Source of the DNA: Rugosimonospora africana
GTDB lineage: Bacteria > Actinomycetota > Actinomycetes > Mycobacteriales > Micromonosporaceae
Length of the DNA: 64,000 nt
Direction: 5' to 3'
Assembly (NCBI RefSeq): GCF_016862975.1
Contig: NZ_BONZ01000038.1
Span: forward strand, 124,001-188,000
The notes under the pieces are model-generated. The model was not told the DNA's origin. It saw only the letters and a list, made by a program, of their open reading frames with translations, and made no database searches. The translations under genes and the position numbers were made by a program. Of the stretch, positions 8,771 through 16,613 are shown one piece after another (position 1 is the first letter of the stretch; the number at the start of each line of letters is the position of its first letter).

Positions 8771-8837
8771 TGGACGGCATGGTACATAGAGGTTTCGTCT
8801 CCAGACCTGGACGAATCAACGGTCCGCCACCTGCCAC

Positions 8838-8843
8838 TACCAT
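8838..8843 (+). promoter_or_regulatory. Leaderless -10 box of araC-type gene
   Basis: TACCAT lies 6 nt before the ATG at 8850 and there is no Shine-Dalgarno sequence, so the transcript probably begins at or next to the start codon. Confidence 0.5.
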
Positions 8844-8849
8844 GTCCGG

Positions 8850-9779
8850 ATGCCTCCCCTCAACGGCTTCCCCGGCCAGCGCTTCCGAGTGCTTCCGGCA
8901 CCACTGACCGCGAAGGCGCTGCGAACCGGGCTGACGTCGCGGCTCCTCGTCACCGACGCCGGCTACTTTCCGCGCGCTCGCGGTCACGGAATGACAAGGC
9001 CGGAGGGCGCGCCGACGTCGATCGTGATCATCTGCCAGGACGGTGCCGGCCAGCTCTGGTACGGCGAGCGGAGCTACCGGGTGGAGGCCGGCGACGCAGT
9101 CGTCATCCCGAGCGACGAGCCGCACCGGTACCGCTCGGACGACGAACGCCCCTGGACGATCGGGTGGTTCCACGCGGACGGGCTCGACGTACCGGAGCTG
9201 ACTCAGGCGGCCCTCGGGCCGGCCCGGGTACCCGTCGCGCCGCTCCGCGACGTCTACACCGCGTGGCACCTCGTCGACCGGGTCATCGCCGCGCTGGAAC
9301 GGGACGAGACCGAGGCCAGCCTGCTCGCCGCGGCCGGGGCGGCATGGAACGTGTTCGCGCAGATCGCCTCGGAACGCCGGCTCGGCCCGGCCGGCACCAT
9401 CGAACGGGTCAACATCGCCCAGGACTACCTGCGCAAGAACCTCGCGGCGGCGCCGAGCGTCAGCGAACTCGCCCGCCTGGCCGGGCTGAGTACCTCCCAC
9501 TTCGCGGCCGTGTTCCGCCGCTCGGCCGGCATGGGTGTGCTGGAGTACATCAAGCGCCTGCGCAACTCGCGGGCCAGGGAGTTGCTGATCGCGACCAGCA
9601 TGCCGATCGCCGAGGTGGGCCGGTCCGTCGGGTACTCGGATCCGTTCTACTTCTCGCGGCAGTTCCACAGCATCAACGGCACGAGCCCCAGCGACTTCCG
9701 GGCGCAGTACCGGCAGCACACCGAGCGCTCGGGTTTCGACCGGCCTACCGGCGTTGATGGTGGCGCTCACACCCCCTAA
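8850..9779 (+). CDS. AraC-family transcriptional regulator
   Basis: 309 residues. An N-terminal cupin-like sugar-sensing domain (~15-165; SIVIICQDGAGQLWYG, VVIPSDEPHRY) is followed by a C-terminal pair of helix-turn-helix motifs (~195-295; SVSELARLAGLSTSHFAAVFR, then PIAEVGRSVGYSDPFYFSRQF with the family signature). It is divergent from the alpha-galactoside ABC operon, the usual position for its direct regulator, as with MelR/RafR-like activators. The C-terminal tail after the HTH is short and variable. Confidence 0.92.
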   Translation: MPPLNGFPGQRFRVLPAPLTAKALRTGLTSRLLVTDAGYFPRARGHGMTRPEGAPTSIVIICQDGAGQLWYGERSYRVEAGDAVVIPSDEPHRYRSDDERPWTIGWFHADGLDVPELTQAALGPARVPVAPLRDVYTAWHLVDRVIAALERDETEASLLAAAGAAWNVFAQIASERRLGPAGTIERVNIAQDYLRKNLAAAPSVSELARLAGLSTSHFAAVFRRSAGMGVLEYIKRLRNSRARELLIATSMPIAEVGRSVGYSDPFYFSRQFHSINGTSPSDFRAQYRQHTERSGFDRPTGVDGGAHTP

Positions 9780-9806
9780 AGCATCCTAGGAAGTCAGGCT
9801 GCGCGG

Positions 9807-9846
9807 CTCACGCCACCCGCCCCGAGACTCACGCCACCCGCCCCGA
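9807..9846. repeat. 21-bp direct repeat, two copies
   Basis: CTCACGCCACCCGCCCCGA is present at 9807-9825 and 9828-9846 (period 21) in the spacer between the AraC gene and the MFS gene. No palindrome or coding role is evident. Confidence 0.7.
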
Positions 9847-9888
9847 ATAGCCGTCGCGCACGCGGGCGCGGCCGGTCATGCTACGCAA

Positions 9889-11253
9889 GTGAACCGTCCT
9901 ACCGACCGCTCGATCGGCGCCCCGCAGTCCTCCGGCTGGCACCCACCCACGTCCCCGGCGCGGGCGAACGCCGCGCTGCTGGCCCTGTCCGTCGCGGCGT
10001 TCTGCTTCGTCACCACCGAGATACTGCCGATCGGCCTGCTGACCGTCATCGCGGGCGACCTGCACCGATCCCGGTCGCAGGTCGGCCTGCTGGTCACCGG
10101 GTACGCGGCGGTCGTGGTGCTCGCCGCGCTCCCGCTGACCGGGCTCACCCGGCGGCTGCCCCGCCGCTGGCTGCTGGGCGGTACCCTCGCGGTCTTCGCG
10201 GCCGGAGCCCTGACGTCCGCACTCGCCCGCGACTATCCCGTGCTGCTCGCGACCCGGATGGTCGTCGCGCTGAGCCAGGCCGTCTTCTGGTCCGTCGTCA
10301 ACTCCTCGGCGGCCGGGCTGTTCCCGCCGAACCTGCGTGGCCGGACCGTCGCGCGGGTGGGGATCGGCAACGCGCTCGCCCCGGTGCTGGGTGTACCGGC
10401 CGGCACCTGGCTGGGGCAGCAGGCCGGCTGGCGCTGGTCGTTCGCGGTCATGGGTGGGATCGGGGTCGTGGTAAGCCTGGCGGTGCTGGCGCTGATGCCG
10501 ACCATCCCGCCGGATCAGGCCGGTTCGGCCCGGGGTGCCTCGCCGGACCCGCGCCGCTACGCGGTCCTGCTCGCCGGCATCGTGCTGTGCGTCACCGGGT
10601 ACCTCACCGCGATCACCTACATAACCCCGTTCCTGCTCGACGTGACCGGGTTCGGCGCGTCATCGCTGAGCCCACTGCTGTTCGCCTCCGGCCTCGCCGG
10701 CCTGGCCGGCACGGTCATCGTGGGTACGGTCCTGGACCGGCACCCTCGCCCGGCGCTGGTCACCCCGCTGGCGCTGATCGTCGCCGGGCTGCTGGGGCTG
10801 TACGCGACCGGCACGATGAAGCTGCCCGCGATCGTGCTGCTCTGCGTGACCGGGCTGGCGTACAGCGCGCTGGTGGTCGCGGTCGGCGGCCGTACCCTCC
10901 AGGTGGCGCCGGGCAACACCGATGTCGCCGGGGCGGGCGTCAACTCGGCGTTCAACGTCGGCATCGGAGCCGGCGCGCTGCTCGGCAGCGCACTGATCGG
11001 CACGCTCGGTACCCGCAGCATCACGCTCGTCGGCGGCCTGCTCACCGGGGCGGCCTTCGCGGTCCTGGCCGCCGAACCACTCCTGGCCGGGCCGCGCCTG
11101 GCAGGACGGCGCCCGGCCGGGCGGGGGTCGCCGGCCGTCGCAGGGCGAGAAGCCACGACGGTGGACGGGGCAGGCGGCGCGGACGGCCCCGGACCGGGGC
11201 GGCCCGCGCCGCCCCGGGCCCGGGTCAGCCGGTCGCGCACGGGGCGTCGTTGA
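9889..11253 (+). CDS. MFS transporter, DHA1 (AraJ-like) family
   Basis: 454 residues with ~12 predicted helices between ~25 and 410. The first helix SVAAFCFVTTEILPIGLL and the second motif GYAAVVVLAALPLTGLTRRLPRRWLLGG fit the sugar-efflux/arabinose-polymer exporter type (AraJ, YdeA, CmlA) of drug:H+ antiporter-1. The last ~45 residues are a Pro/Arg/Gly-rich cytoplasmic tail that runs 29 nt into the end of the convergent downstream gene. GTG start at 9889 with -10-like CATGCT 6 nt upstream and no Shine-Dalgarno. Substrate unknown; drug or sugar export are the usual roles. Confidence 0.9.
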   Translation: MNRPTDRSIGAPQSSGWHPPTSPARANAALLALSVAAFCFVTTEILPIGLLTVIAGDLHRSRSQVGLLVTGYAAVVVLAALPLTGLTRRLPRRWLLGGTLAVFAAGALTSALARDYPVLLATRMVVALSQAVFWSVVNSSAAGLFPPNLRGRTVARVGIGNALAPVLGVPAGTWLGQQAGWRWSFAVMGGIGVVVSLAVLALMPTIPPDQAGSARGASPDPRRYAVLLAGIVLCVTGYLTAITYITPFLLDVTGFGASSLSPLLFASGLAGLAGTVIVGTVLDRHPRPALVTPLALIVAGLLGLYATGTMKLPAIVLLCVTGLAYSALVVAVGGRTLQVAPGNTDVAGAGVNSAFNVGIGAGALLGSALIGTLGTRSITLVGGLLTGAAFAVLAAEPLLAGPRLAGRRPAGRGSPAVAGREATTVDGAGGADGPGPGRPAPPRARVSRSRTGRR

Positions 11254-12436
11254 GCAGGAATGCCGGGGGCGGCGCGTCGCTGGTCGTCCAGGTTCCCTGC
11301 ATGCCCATCGACACGCTGCCGTGGGCCGCGATGACGGCGTTCCAGTCGGCGTTGCGCACCGTGACGGCCGAGCCGGACTGAGTGAACGTGGCGTTCCACG
11401 AGTTCGTGATCCGCTGGTCGCCGGCGAAGGTGAAGGCCAGCCGCCAGCCGCTGATCGGGGCCGACCCGGTGTTGGCGACCGTCAGGCTCGCGACGAAACC
11501 ACCGGCCCACTGCGACTGGGTCGTGTAACTCACGGTGCAGGTCGGTGGCTGCGCCGACGGGCTCCGCGACGGGCTGACCGGCGTGCTCGGCGACACGCTG
11601 ACCGGCGGGCTGGACGGGCCGGTCGGGCGGACGGGAACGGTGTTGGACACCGCCGACAGGTTGCCCGCCGCGTCCCTCGCCCGTACGTAGTACGTGCTGT
11701 TGAACGATGCCGGCGGCGACGACGGCGATGACGATGGTGGCGCCGTCACGATCGGCGGCACCGTGTACTCCGTCCCGGTCACCGTGGCCAGCAGCGTCGA
11801 GACGAACAGGCCGTCGAACCGGTAGACGTTGTACCCGGTGACGGCCACGTTGTCGGACGACGGCGACCAGCGCAGCGTCGTCGACGGAGTGTAGGTGGCG
11901 CTCAGGTTGGTCGGGGCCTGCGGCGGGACGGTGTCGGGGCCGGTGTCCGAGAGCGGGGTGACCACGGTGATCGCCGCACTCGCGGAATAGTGCCCGAGCC
12001 CGTCCACGGCGCTGACCTGCACCGAGTACTGCCCGGTCGGGATGATGCCCTCGGTCAGGGTCGCGGTGGTGACGTTCCCGACCGACGAACTGTAGGCGAT
12101 GTCGTAGAACGCCCGGTAGTAGGTGATCCGGTACCCCTCGACGGCGCAGCAGCCGGGAGTCGAGGCGGTCCAGGCGAGGGTGATCGAGGTCGCGCCGACG
12201 TGCGTAGCGACCAGGTCGGTCGGTGCCGACGGCGGGAACGGTGACGTGTTCGGCAGTGAGGGTGTCGGCGTCGTCGCGGGCTGTGCCGCGGCGGGTGGAC
12301 CGCCAGACGGTACGCCGGCCTCCGCCGCCTTGACGGCGATCAGGCCGGTGCCGATCACCGCGACCGCGGAGACGGCCGCGAGCAGGAATTTGGCTCGCCC
12401 GCCGCGGGGCACCGCCGGTGAATCCACGCCTGACAT
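11225..12436 (-). CDS. Membrane-anchored Fn3-Fn3-CBM2 protein without catalytic domain
   Basis: 403 residues from the ATG at 12436. A short cytoplasmic segment and one hydrophobic helix (~16-38) are followed by a Pro/Thr linker, two fibronectin type III domains (~55-150 with TSITLAWTAS; ~165-260 with TTLRWSPSSDNVAVTGYNVYR), a Ser/Pro-rich linker and a C-terminal family 2 carbohydrate-binding module (~300-403). The CBM2 carries the expected Trp positions (QWAGGF, SGWRLAF, NSWNATF, DWNAVI) and a Cys pair at its ends. CBM2 binds crystalline cellulose or xylan. Because no hydrolase is attached and the N-terminus looks like an anchor, it may tether cells to polysaccharide. It lies 56 nt behind the carboxypeptidase gene, same strand. 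Confidence 0.85.
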   Translation of the reverse strand: MSGVDSPAVPRGGRAKFLLAAVSAVAVIGTGLIAVKAAEAGVPSGGPPAAAQPATTPTPSLPNTSPFPPSAPTDLVATHVGATSITLAWTASTPGCCAVEGYRITYYRAFYDIAYSSSVGNVTTATLTEGIIPTGQYSVQVSAVDGLGHYSASAAITVVTPLSDTGPDTVPPQAPTNLSATYTPSTTLRWSPSSDNVAVTGYNVYRFDGLFVSTLLATVTGTEYTVPPIVTAPPSSSPSSPPASFNSTYYVRARDAAGNLSAVSNTVPVRPTGPSSPPVSVSPSTPVSPSRSPSAQPPTCTVSYTTQSQWAGGFVASLTVANTGSAPISGWRLAFTFAGDQRITNSWNATFTQSGSAVTVRNADWNAVIAAHGSVSMGMQGTWTTSDAPPPAFLLNDAPCATG

Positions 12437-12492
12437 GCCCCAACGATGAGCGAGACATTGATGCTCGTCAAGATGTGTCCCGCCGGCTCGGG

Positions 12493-13713
12493 CTAGCGCC
12501 CCCGGCGCAGACGCCACATCAGCGACATACCGGCCACGGCCAGCACCAGCAGCACCACCCCGAGGATCACCTGCGGGGTCCGCGTGTCCAGGAACGCGCC
12601 GGCTCCGGCCGGCGCCACCCGCACCCGCGCGGGCCGGTGCGACCCGCTCGCCGACGGCGGGTTGTGCAGCCGGGCCGCCTCGTCCGCCGTGACGAGGTGG
12701 CCCACGCTCGCCGTGGCCGGCAGCCCGAAGCCCCAGTTGAGCAGCGCCTCGCCCTGCTTCTCGGCGCGCGCCGGGACGATCTCGGCACCCATCACCGTGA
12801 CGACCAGCCGCCGGCCGCCGCGCTGCGCGGCACCGACGTACGTGTGCCGGGCCTGGTCGGTGAAGCCGGTCTTGCCGCCCAGCGCCCCTGGGTACTCGGT
12901 CAGCAGCTTGTTCTCGTTCTGGATCTGGAAGCCGTGCGGGTCGCGGGGCGGTTGAGCGGGCCACTGGAAACGCAGCGCCGTGTCGTAGCGGACGAAGTCC
13001 GGCCGGGCGAAGTCGGCGCGGGCGATCAGCGCGAGGTCGTACGCGCTGGTGAACTGGTCCGCGGCGTCCAGGCCGGACGGGGTGACCGCGTGCGTGTCGT
13101 CGGCGCCCAGCCGGTGCGCCTCCGCGTTCATCGCCGCGATCGTGGCCGGCACTCCCCCGCTCCCGCCGGCCACTCGGGCCAGCGCGTTCGCGGCGTCGTT
13201 GCCCGACTCCAGCAACAGTCCATACCACAGCGTGGAGACCGGATAGTGGCCGCCGACGACCATACCGACCGCAGAGGTGACCCGTGGCAGCTTCAGGTCC
13301 GCGGCGGTCGCCACGACCACCTGGCTCGGATTCAGCTTGGGCAACGCGGTGTCGGCCAGCAGCAGCTTCTGCACGCTGGCCGGCCGGCGCCGCAGGTGCG
13401 GGTCACAGGCGCCGAGGATCGCGCCGGTGTCCAGGTCGGCGACCACCCACGACTGCGCCGACGTGGCCGGCGGCGCCTTCACGGCGGCCGGTGCGGCGAG
13501 CCCGGTCGTGGCCAGCCCCGCGCCACCGACGACGGGGGCGGCCGCATCGCGGGGCGGGGACGCCGGCGTGGGCGGGATCGTCGGCGGCGTGACATGCGGG
13601 CACGGCACGATCGCCGCCGTCGTCGGGGACGCTGGACTCGCTGTCGGTAACGCCACCGGTGCCGCCAGCAACCCGGCGCTCACCAGTGCGACCGCGACAC
13701 TCGACGCACTCAC
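12493..13713 (-). CDS. D-alanyl-D-alanine carboxypeptidase (PBP5-type, S11)
   Basis: 406 residues, GTG start at 13713 overlapping the stop of the EamA gene by 4 nt (GTGA). Signal peptide (~1-30), a long Pro/Ala linker, then the S11 catalytic domain with the three penicillin-binding motifs: Ser113-Val-Gln-Lys116, Ser170-Gly-Asn172 and Lys281-Thr-Gly283. A C-terminal helix (~375-395) with basic end anchors it to the membrane. It trims the terminal D-Ala from peptidoglycan pentapeptides outside the cell. The SxxK motif follows the unusual context RPASVQK instead of the common ASTTK. Confidence 0.93.
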   Translation of the reverse strand: MSASSVAVALVSAGLLAAPVALPTASPASPTTAAIVPCPHVTPPTIPPTPASPPRDAAAPVVGGAGLATTGLAAPAAVKAPPATSAQSWVVADLDTGAILGACDPHLRRRPASVQKLLLADTALPKLNPSQVVVATAADLKLPRVTSAVGMVVGGHYPVSTLWYGLLLESGNDAANALARVAGGSGGVPATIAAMNAEAHRLGADDTHAVTPSGLDAADQFTSAYDLALIARADFARPDFVRYDTALRFQWPAQPPRDPHGFQIQNENKLLTEYPGALGGKTGFTDQARHTYVGAAQRGGRRLVVTVMGAEIVPARAEKQGEALLNWGFGLPATASVGHLVTADEAARLHNPPSASGSHRPARVRVAPAGAGAFLDTRTPQVILGVVLLVLAVAGMSLMWRLRRGR

Positions 13714-14690
13714 CCAGGCAGACTAGCCGGACGGGCCCTACCGCGCTCAACACCCTCCGGAGTGCGCGCCGGGCGGGGCTCACCGAGCTTCACCGCGACG
13801 ACGCCGGCCACGATCAGCGCGCCGCCGGCCAGCTGGATCGGGCGCGGACTCTCGCCGAGCAGCAGCCAGGCGAAGACCAGGGCGGCGAGGACCTCGAACA
13901 GCGCCACGAACGAGGCGAGCCGGGAGCCGAGCCGGCGGGAGGCGGCGATGCCGGCGACGTAGGCGAGCGCGGCGGTGATGACCCCGAGCGCGAGTACCGG
14001 CAGCCACCACGGCACCCGGAAAGCGGCGAACGCGACCGAGGTCCTCGACGTGTCCAGCCGCACGACACCGGCGAGACCGGCGAGCATCAGGGTGGTGCCG
14101 CCGAGCAGGAGGCCCCCCGCGGCGAGCACGGTGGCGGGCAGCCCGTTGTCCTCCTTGGCGGACAGGACGAAGTACACCGCGGCCCCACCCATCGCGGCCA
14201 GCGCCCACCCGGTGCCCACCGTGCTGATCCGCACACCCGACCCGAGGCCGAGAACGAGCACCAGTCCGGTCCCGCCGACCACCGCGCCCAGGGCGGTCAG
14301 CCAGCCGGGACGCTGACCGTGCCGCAGCCACAGCCAGCCGATGACCGCGACCGGCGCCGTGTACTCGATCAGGAGCGCGACCCCGACCTGCAGGTGCGCG
14401 ACCGCGTTGAAGTACGCCAGCTGGCAGCCGGCGACGGCGACCAGCCCGTACCCGACGATCAGCCGGAGGTTGCGCCACACCAGCGACCAGCGGCCGCGCA
14501 GCTGCACCACGGCGACCGGCACGAGCACGGCGGCGGCCAGCAGGATGCGGGCCGCGACCGCGGAGGCGGAGGACCAGCCGGCGTCCAGCAGCCCCCGCGC
14601 CAGCGAGCCGGACAGGCCGAACGACGACGCGGACAGCAGGGCGAAGCCGAAGCCGGACGTCAGCCGGCTGTCGCGGGTCGAAACCACCAT
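13710..14690 (-). CDS. EamA-family (DMT) transporter
   Basis: 326 residues with ten predicted helices formed by two EamA repeats (~10-145 and ~160-300; YFNAVAHLQVGVALLIEYTAPV and FVALFEVLAALVFAWLLLGE are the repeat ends). RhtA/YdcZ-like metabolite exporters have this form; substrate unknown. The ATG at 14690 sits 7 nt behind a good -10 box (TACTAT), so translation is probably leaderless. The preceding PNGase A frame stays open through this whole gene in another phase, which is discussed there. Confidence 0.9.
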   Translation of the reverse strand: MVVSTRDSRLTSGFGFALLSASSFGLSGSLARGLLDAGWSSASAVAARILLAAAVLVPVAVVQLRGRWSLVWRNLRLIVGYGLVAVAGCQLAYFNAVAHLQVGVALLIEYTAPVAVIGWLWLRHGQRPGWLTALGAVVGGTGLVLVLGLGSGVRISTVGTGWALAAMGGAAVYFVLSAKEDNGLPATVLAAGGLLLGGTTLMLAGLAGVVRLDTSRTSVAFAAFRVPWWLPVLALGVITAALAYVAGIAASRRLGSRLASFVALFEVLAALVFAWLLLGESPRPIQLAGGALIVAGVVAVKLGEPRPARTPEGVERGRARPASLPG

Positions 14691-14697
14691 GCGGCCG

Positions 14698-14727
14698 ATA
14701 GTAGGCGGCGGTGAGGTAAGGCTCCAA
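14698..14727 (-). promoter_or_regulatory. Promoter of the EamA gene
   Basis: On the minus strand TTGGAG (14727-14722) and TACTAT (14703-14698) are separated by 18 nt, and the ATG follows 7 nt later without a Shine-Dalgarno sequence. This is the clearest sigma-70-like leaderless promoter in the left half of the window and marks a new transcription unit after the PNGase A gene. Confidence 0.65.
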
Positions 14728-14779
14728 AGAAGTTTCGGTCATGACACGCGGTCTGTTCATGGCGGGCGGGTGTTCGTGG

Positions 14780-14810
14780 CGGGCGGGCACGCTCGTGGCG
14801 TGCCCGCCCG
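14780..14810 (-). terminator. Terminator of the GH92-PNGase A operon
   Basis: Perfect 13-bp inverted repeat (CGGGCGGGCACGC, 5-nt loop, complementary arm). It starts 12 nt after an out-of-phase TGA (14825-14823) that probably was the original stop of the PNGase A gene. Confidence 0.8.
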
Positions 14811-14822
14811 TGGCGGGCGCGC

Positions 14823-16578
14823 TCAGCGCCGGGCAGTGCCCGTGCGTGTCCCGGATGACGTACCCGTGGTCGGCGGCGACGGCGTGGTCGTAGCAGCTCG
14901 CGCCGGACCGGCCGGTGTAGTGCTCGCTGCCCGAGCCGTCGGCCTGGGTCACCACCCCGCTGGTGCGGGCGAGCACACCGTCGGCGGTCAGCTCGTCGTC
15001 GACCGCGCCGACCCGTTGCCAGCCCCGGCCGCTGGCGGTCTGATCGTCGAGCCGGCGGACCTGGTTGACCCGGCCGCTGACGGTGAACGTGTCGGGCGCC
15101 GTACCCGGCTGGTAGTCGCTGGTCACCTCGATCGGGTACGACCAGCCGGACCGGGTGGCCCGCGGCACGCCGTGCGACGGCGTACGGGTCACCGTCGTGG
15201 CGCCGCTGTCCCGCTGGACCATCTGCTGCCGGGTGCCGTCGGCGCTGACAGTGTCCACATTGGAGTACCCGAGCCGCTGCGCGACCGTGGTGGTGACCCG
15301 GCCGGCGGACGTGTCGACGTACCCGCGGATAGTCCAGTCCCGGGCCACGGACGTGGTCACCGTGGTCGCACCGTCGGCGGCCGGCGCGCTGCGCGTGTCC
15401 ACCCGGGGCGCCGTGTCCAGCGTGTCGGACAGCACCGCGCCCGAGGTCTGCGCGCGGGCATGGTCGACGTCGAGGAACAGGGTGCCGTCCACGGTCCAGT
15501 TGTCGTTGTTCCCGAAGGGGATCAGGGTGACGGTGTGCGGCCGCCCGTCGACCAGCCGGCCGACGAACGGGGTCAGGTCCACTGTGTACGGCTGGGTGCG
15601 GAAGGCGTCGATCGCCGGGATGGGTCGCCACATGAGCGGGCTGATCCCGCCGGTGTAGAGGACCGGGAACGGCTGCGCCAGGCCGGCCGGTACGCCGTCG
15701 AGCAGGACCTGGACCTCACGGTACGATCCGCCGCCGCACAGCGTGTCCGGATGCGCCGCGGCGAGTTCGTCGGGTACCGCGGTGAACCACTGCTCGTCGC
15801 AGCCGCCGCCCCGGGCGTACACCTCCATCACCGCCCGGGTCGTGTTGCGCGGTACGGCGACGCTGCCCTGCGCGGTCTGCCCCTTGCCCAGGATCCACCA
15901 GCCGGCGTCGCTCGTGGTCGCGGACACCGGTACCACCACGTCGTCGTGCGGGGCCGCCGGGTGCGCCCGGTCGGCCTGGTAGTACGTGATCGTCATGGTC
16001 ATGTGGTAGATGCCGGTGTACGTGGCGTCGACGATGTTGCCGAGGTCGACCACCAGCGGTTGCGGCGTGCGCAGCAGCGGCGCGAACCGGCTGATGTCGG
16101 TGTCGACGTGCCAGTCGATGCCGTCCGGGTCGGGCTCCGGGGTGCTGGTGCGGAACACCTCGGCGCCACCGATCCACACCCCGGCGAGCCGGTCGTACTG
16201 GCGTCCGGCCACAGAGCCGGACCAGTCGAGGACCACCTTCGACCACGGCCCGGCGCAGCCGGCCGGCGGGCTCAGCGTCGCGCGGTACGGCTGGCCGTAG
16301 GAGTTGGCGAAGTCGTGCCGCATCACGGTCACCGCGCAGTGCCGGGTGTCCGGGCGGTCGACCGGTGGCAGGGCGGTGACCGGGTCGGCGTAGTTCACCT
16401 CGACCGGTGGGGTGTCCGCGCGCGCCGGTGAGCCGGCGACACCCACCACCGCGACTGTCACGGCCGCGACTGTCACGGCCGCGACTGTCACCGCCGCGAC
16501 GGCCATTGCCGGCACCGCGAGCGCTTTCAGGAAAGTACGTCTCCACCTGGCGGTGGGGCGGAGCGAGGCTGTACGCAT
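14823..16578 (-). CDS. Peptide-N4-asparagine amidase A-like protein with 3' frameshift or lost stop
   Basis: ATG at 16578 with AGAGGAGC upstream. Signal peptide includes a thrice-repeated AVTVA segment. The rest matches the PNGase A type: N-terminal beta domain (~60-330; DFANSYGQPYRATL, WSKVVLDWSGSVAGRQYDRLAGVWIGG, EVFRTSTPEPDPDGI, WHVDTDISRF), then a C-terminal beta domain ending near Cys582 (SCYDHAVAADHG, DTHGHC). Such enzymes cleave the N-glycan from asparagine of glycopeptides. The reading frame has no stop near the expected end: it stays open to 13780, across the EamA gene. A TGA at 14825-14823 lies one base out of phase, directly before a terminator, so a 1-nt insertion around 14826-14835 or a sequencing error is likely. 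I give the end at that TGA. Partner of the GH92 gene 35 nt upstream. Confidence 0.75.
16446..16503 (-). repeat. 15-bp tandem repeat in the signal-peptide coding region
   Basis: Three near-identical 15-bp units (core GCGACTGTCACGGCC) encode the repeated Ala-Val-Thr-Val-Ala of the PNGase A signal peptide. Slippage here would change the length of the hydrophobic core in steps of five residues. Confidence 0.65.
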
Positions 16579-16613
16579 CGGTGCTCCTCTCGGGCAGTGC
16601 CGTTCACCGGGCG

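Noticed and set aside
12437-13228. N-terminal extension of the Fn3-CBM2 frame
   Set aside because: It lies opposite phase to the carboxypeptidase gene on the same strand and is Arg/Pro-rich; the ATG at 12436 directly precedes the anchor helix.
13780-14822. C-terminal extension of the PNGase A frame through the EamA gene
   Set aside because: Sequence turns Arg/Gly/Ala-rich exactly where the EamA gene begins and passes through a terminator and a promoter; treated as read-through of a shifted frame.
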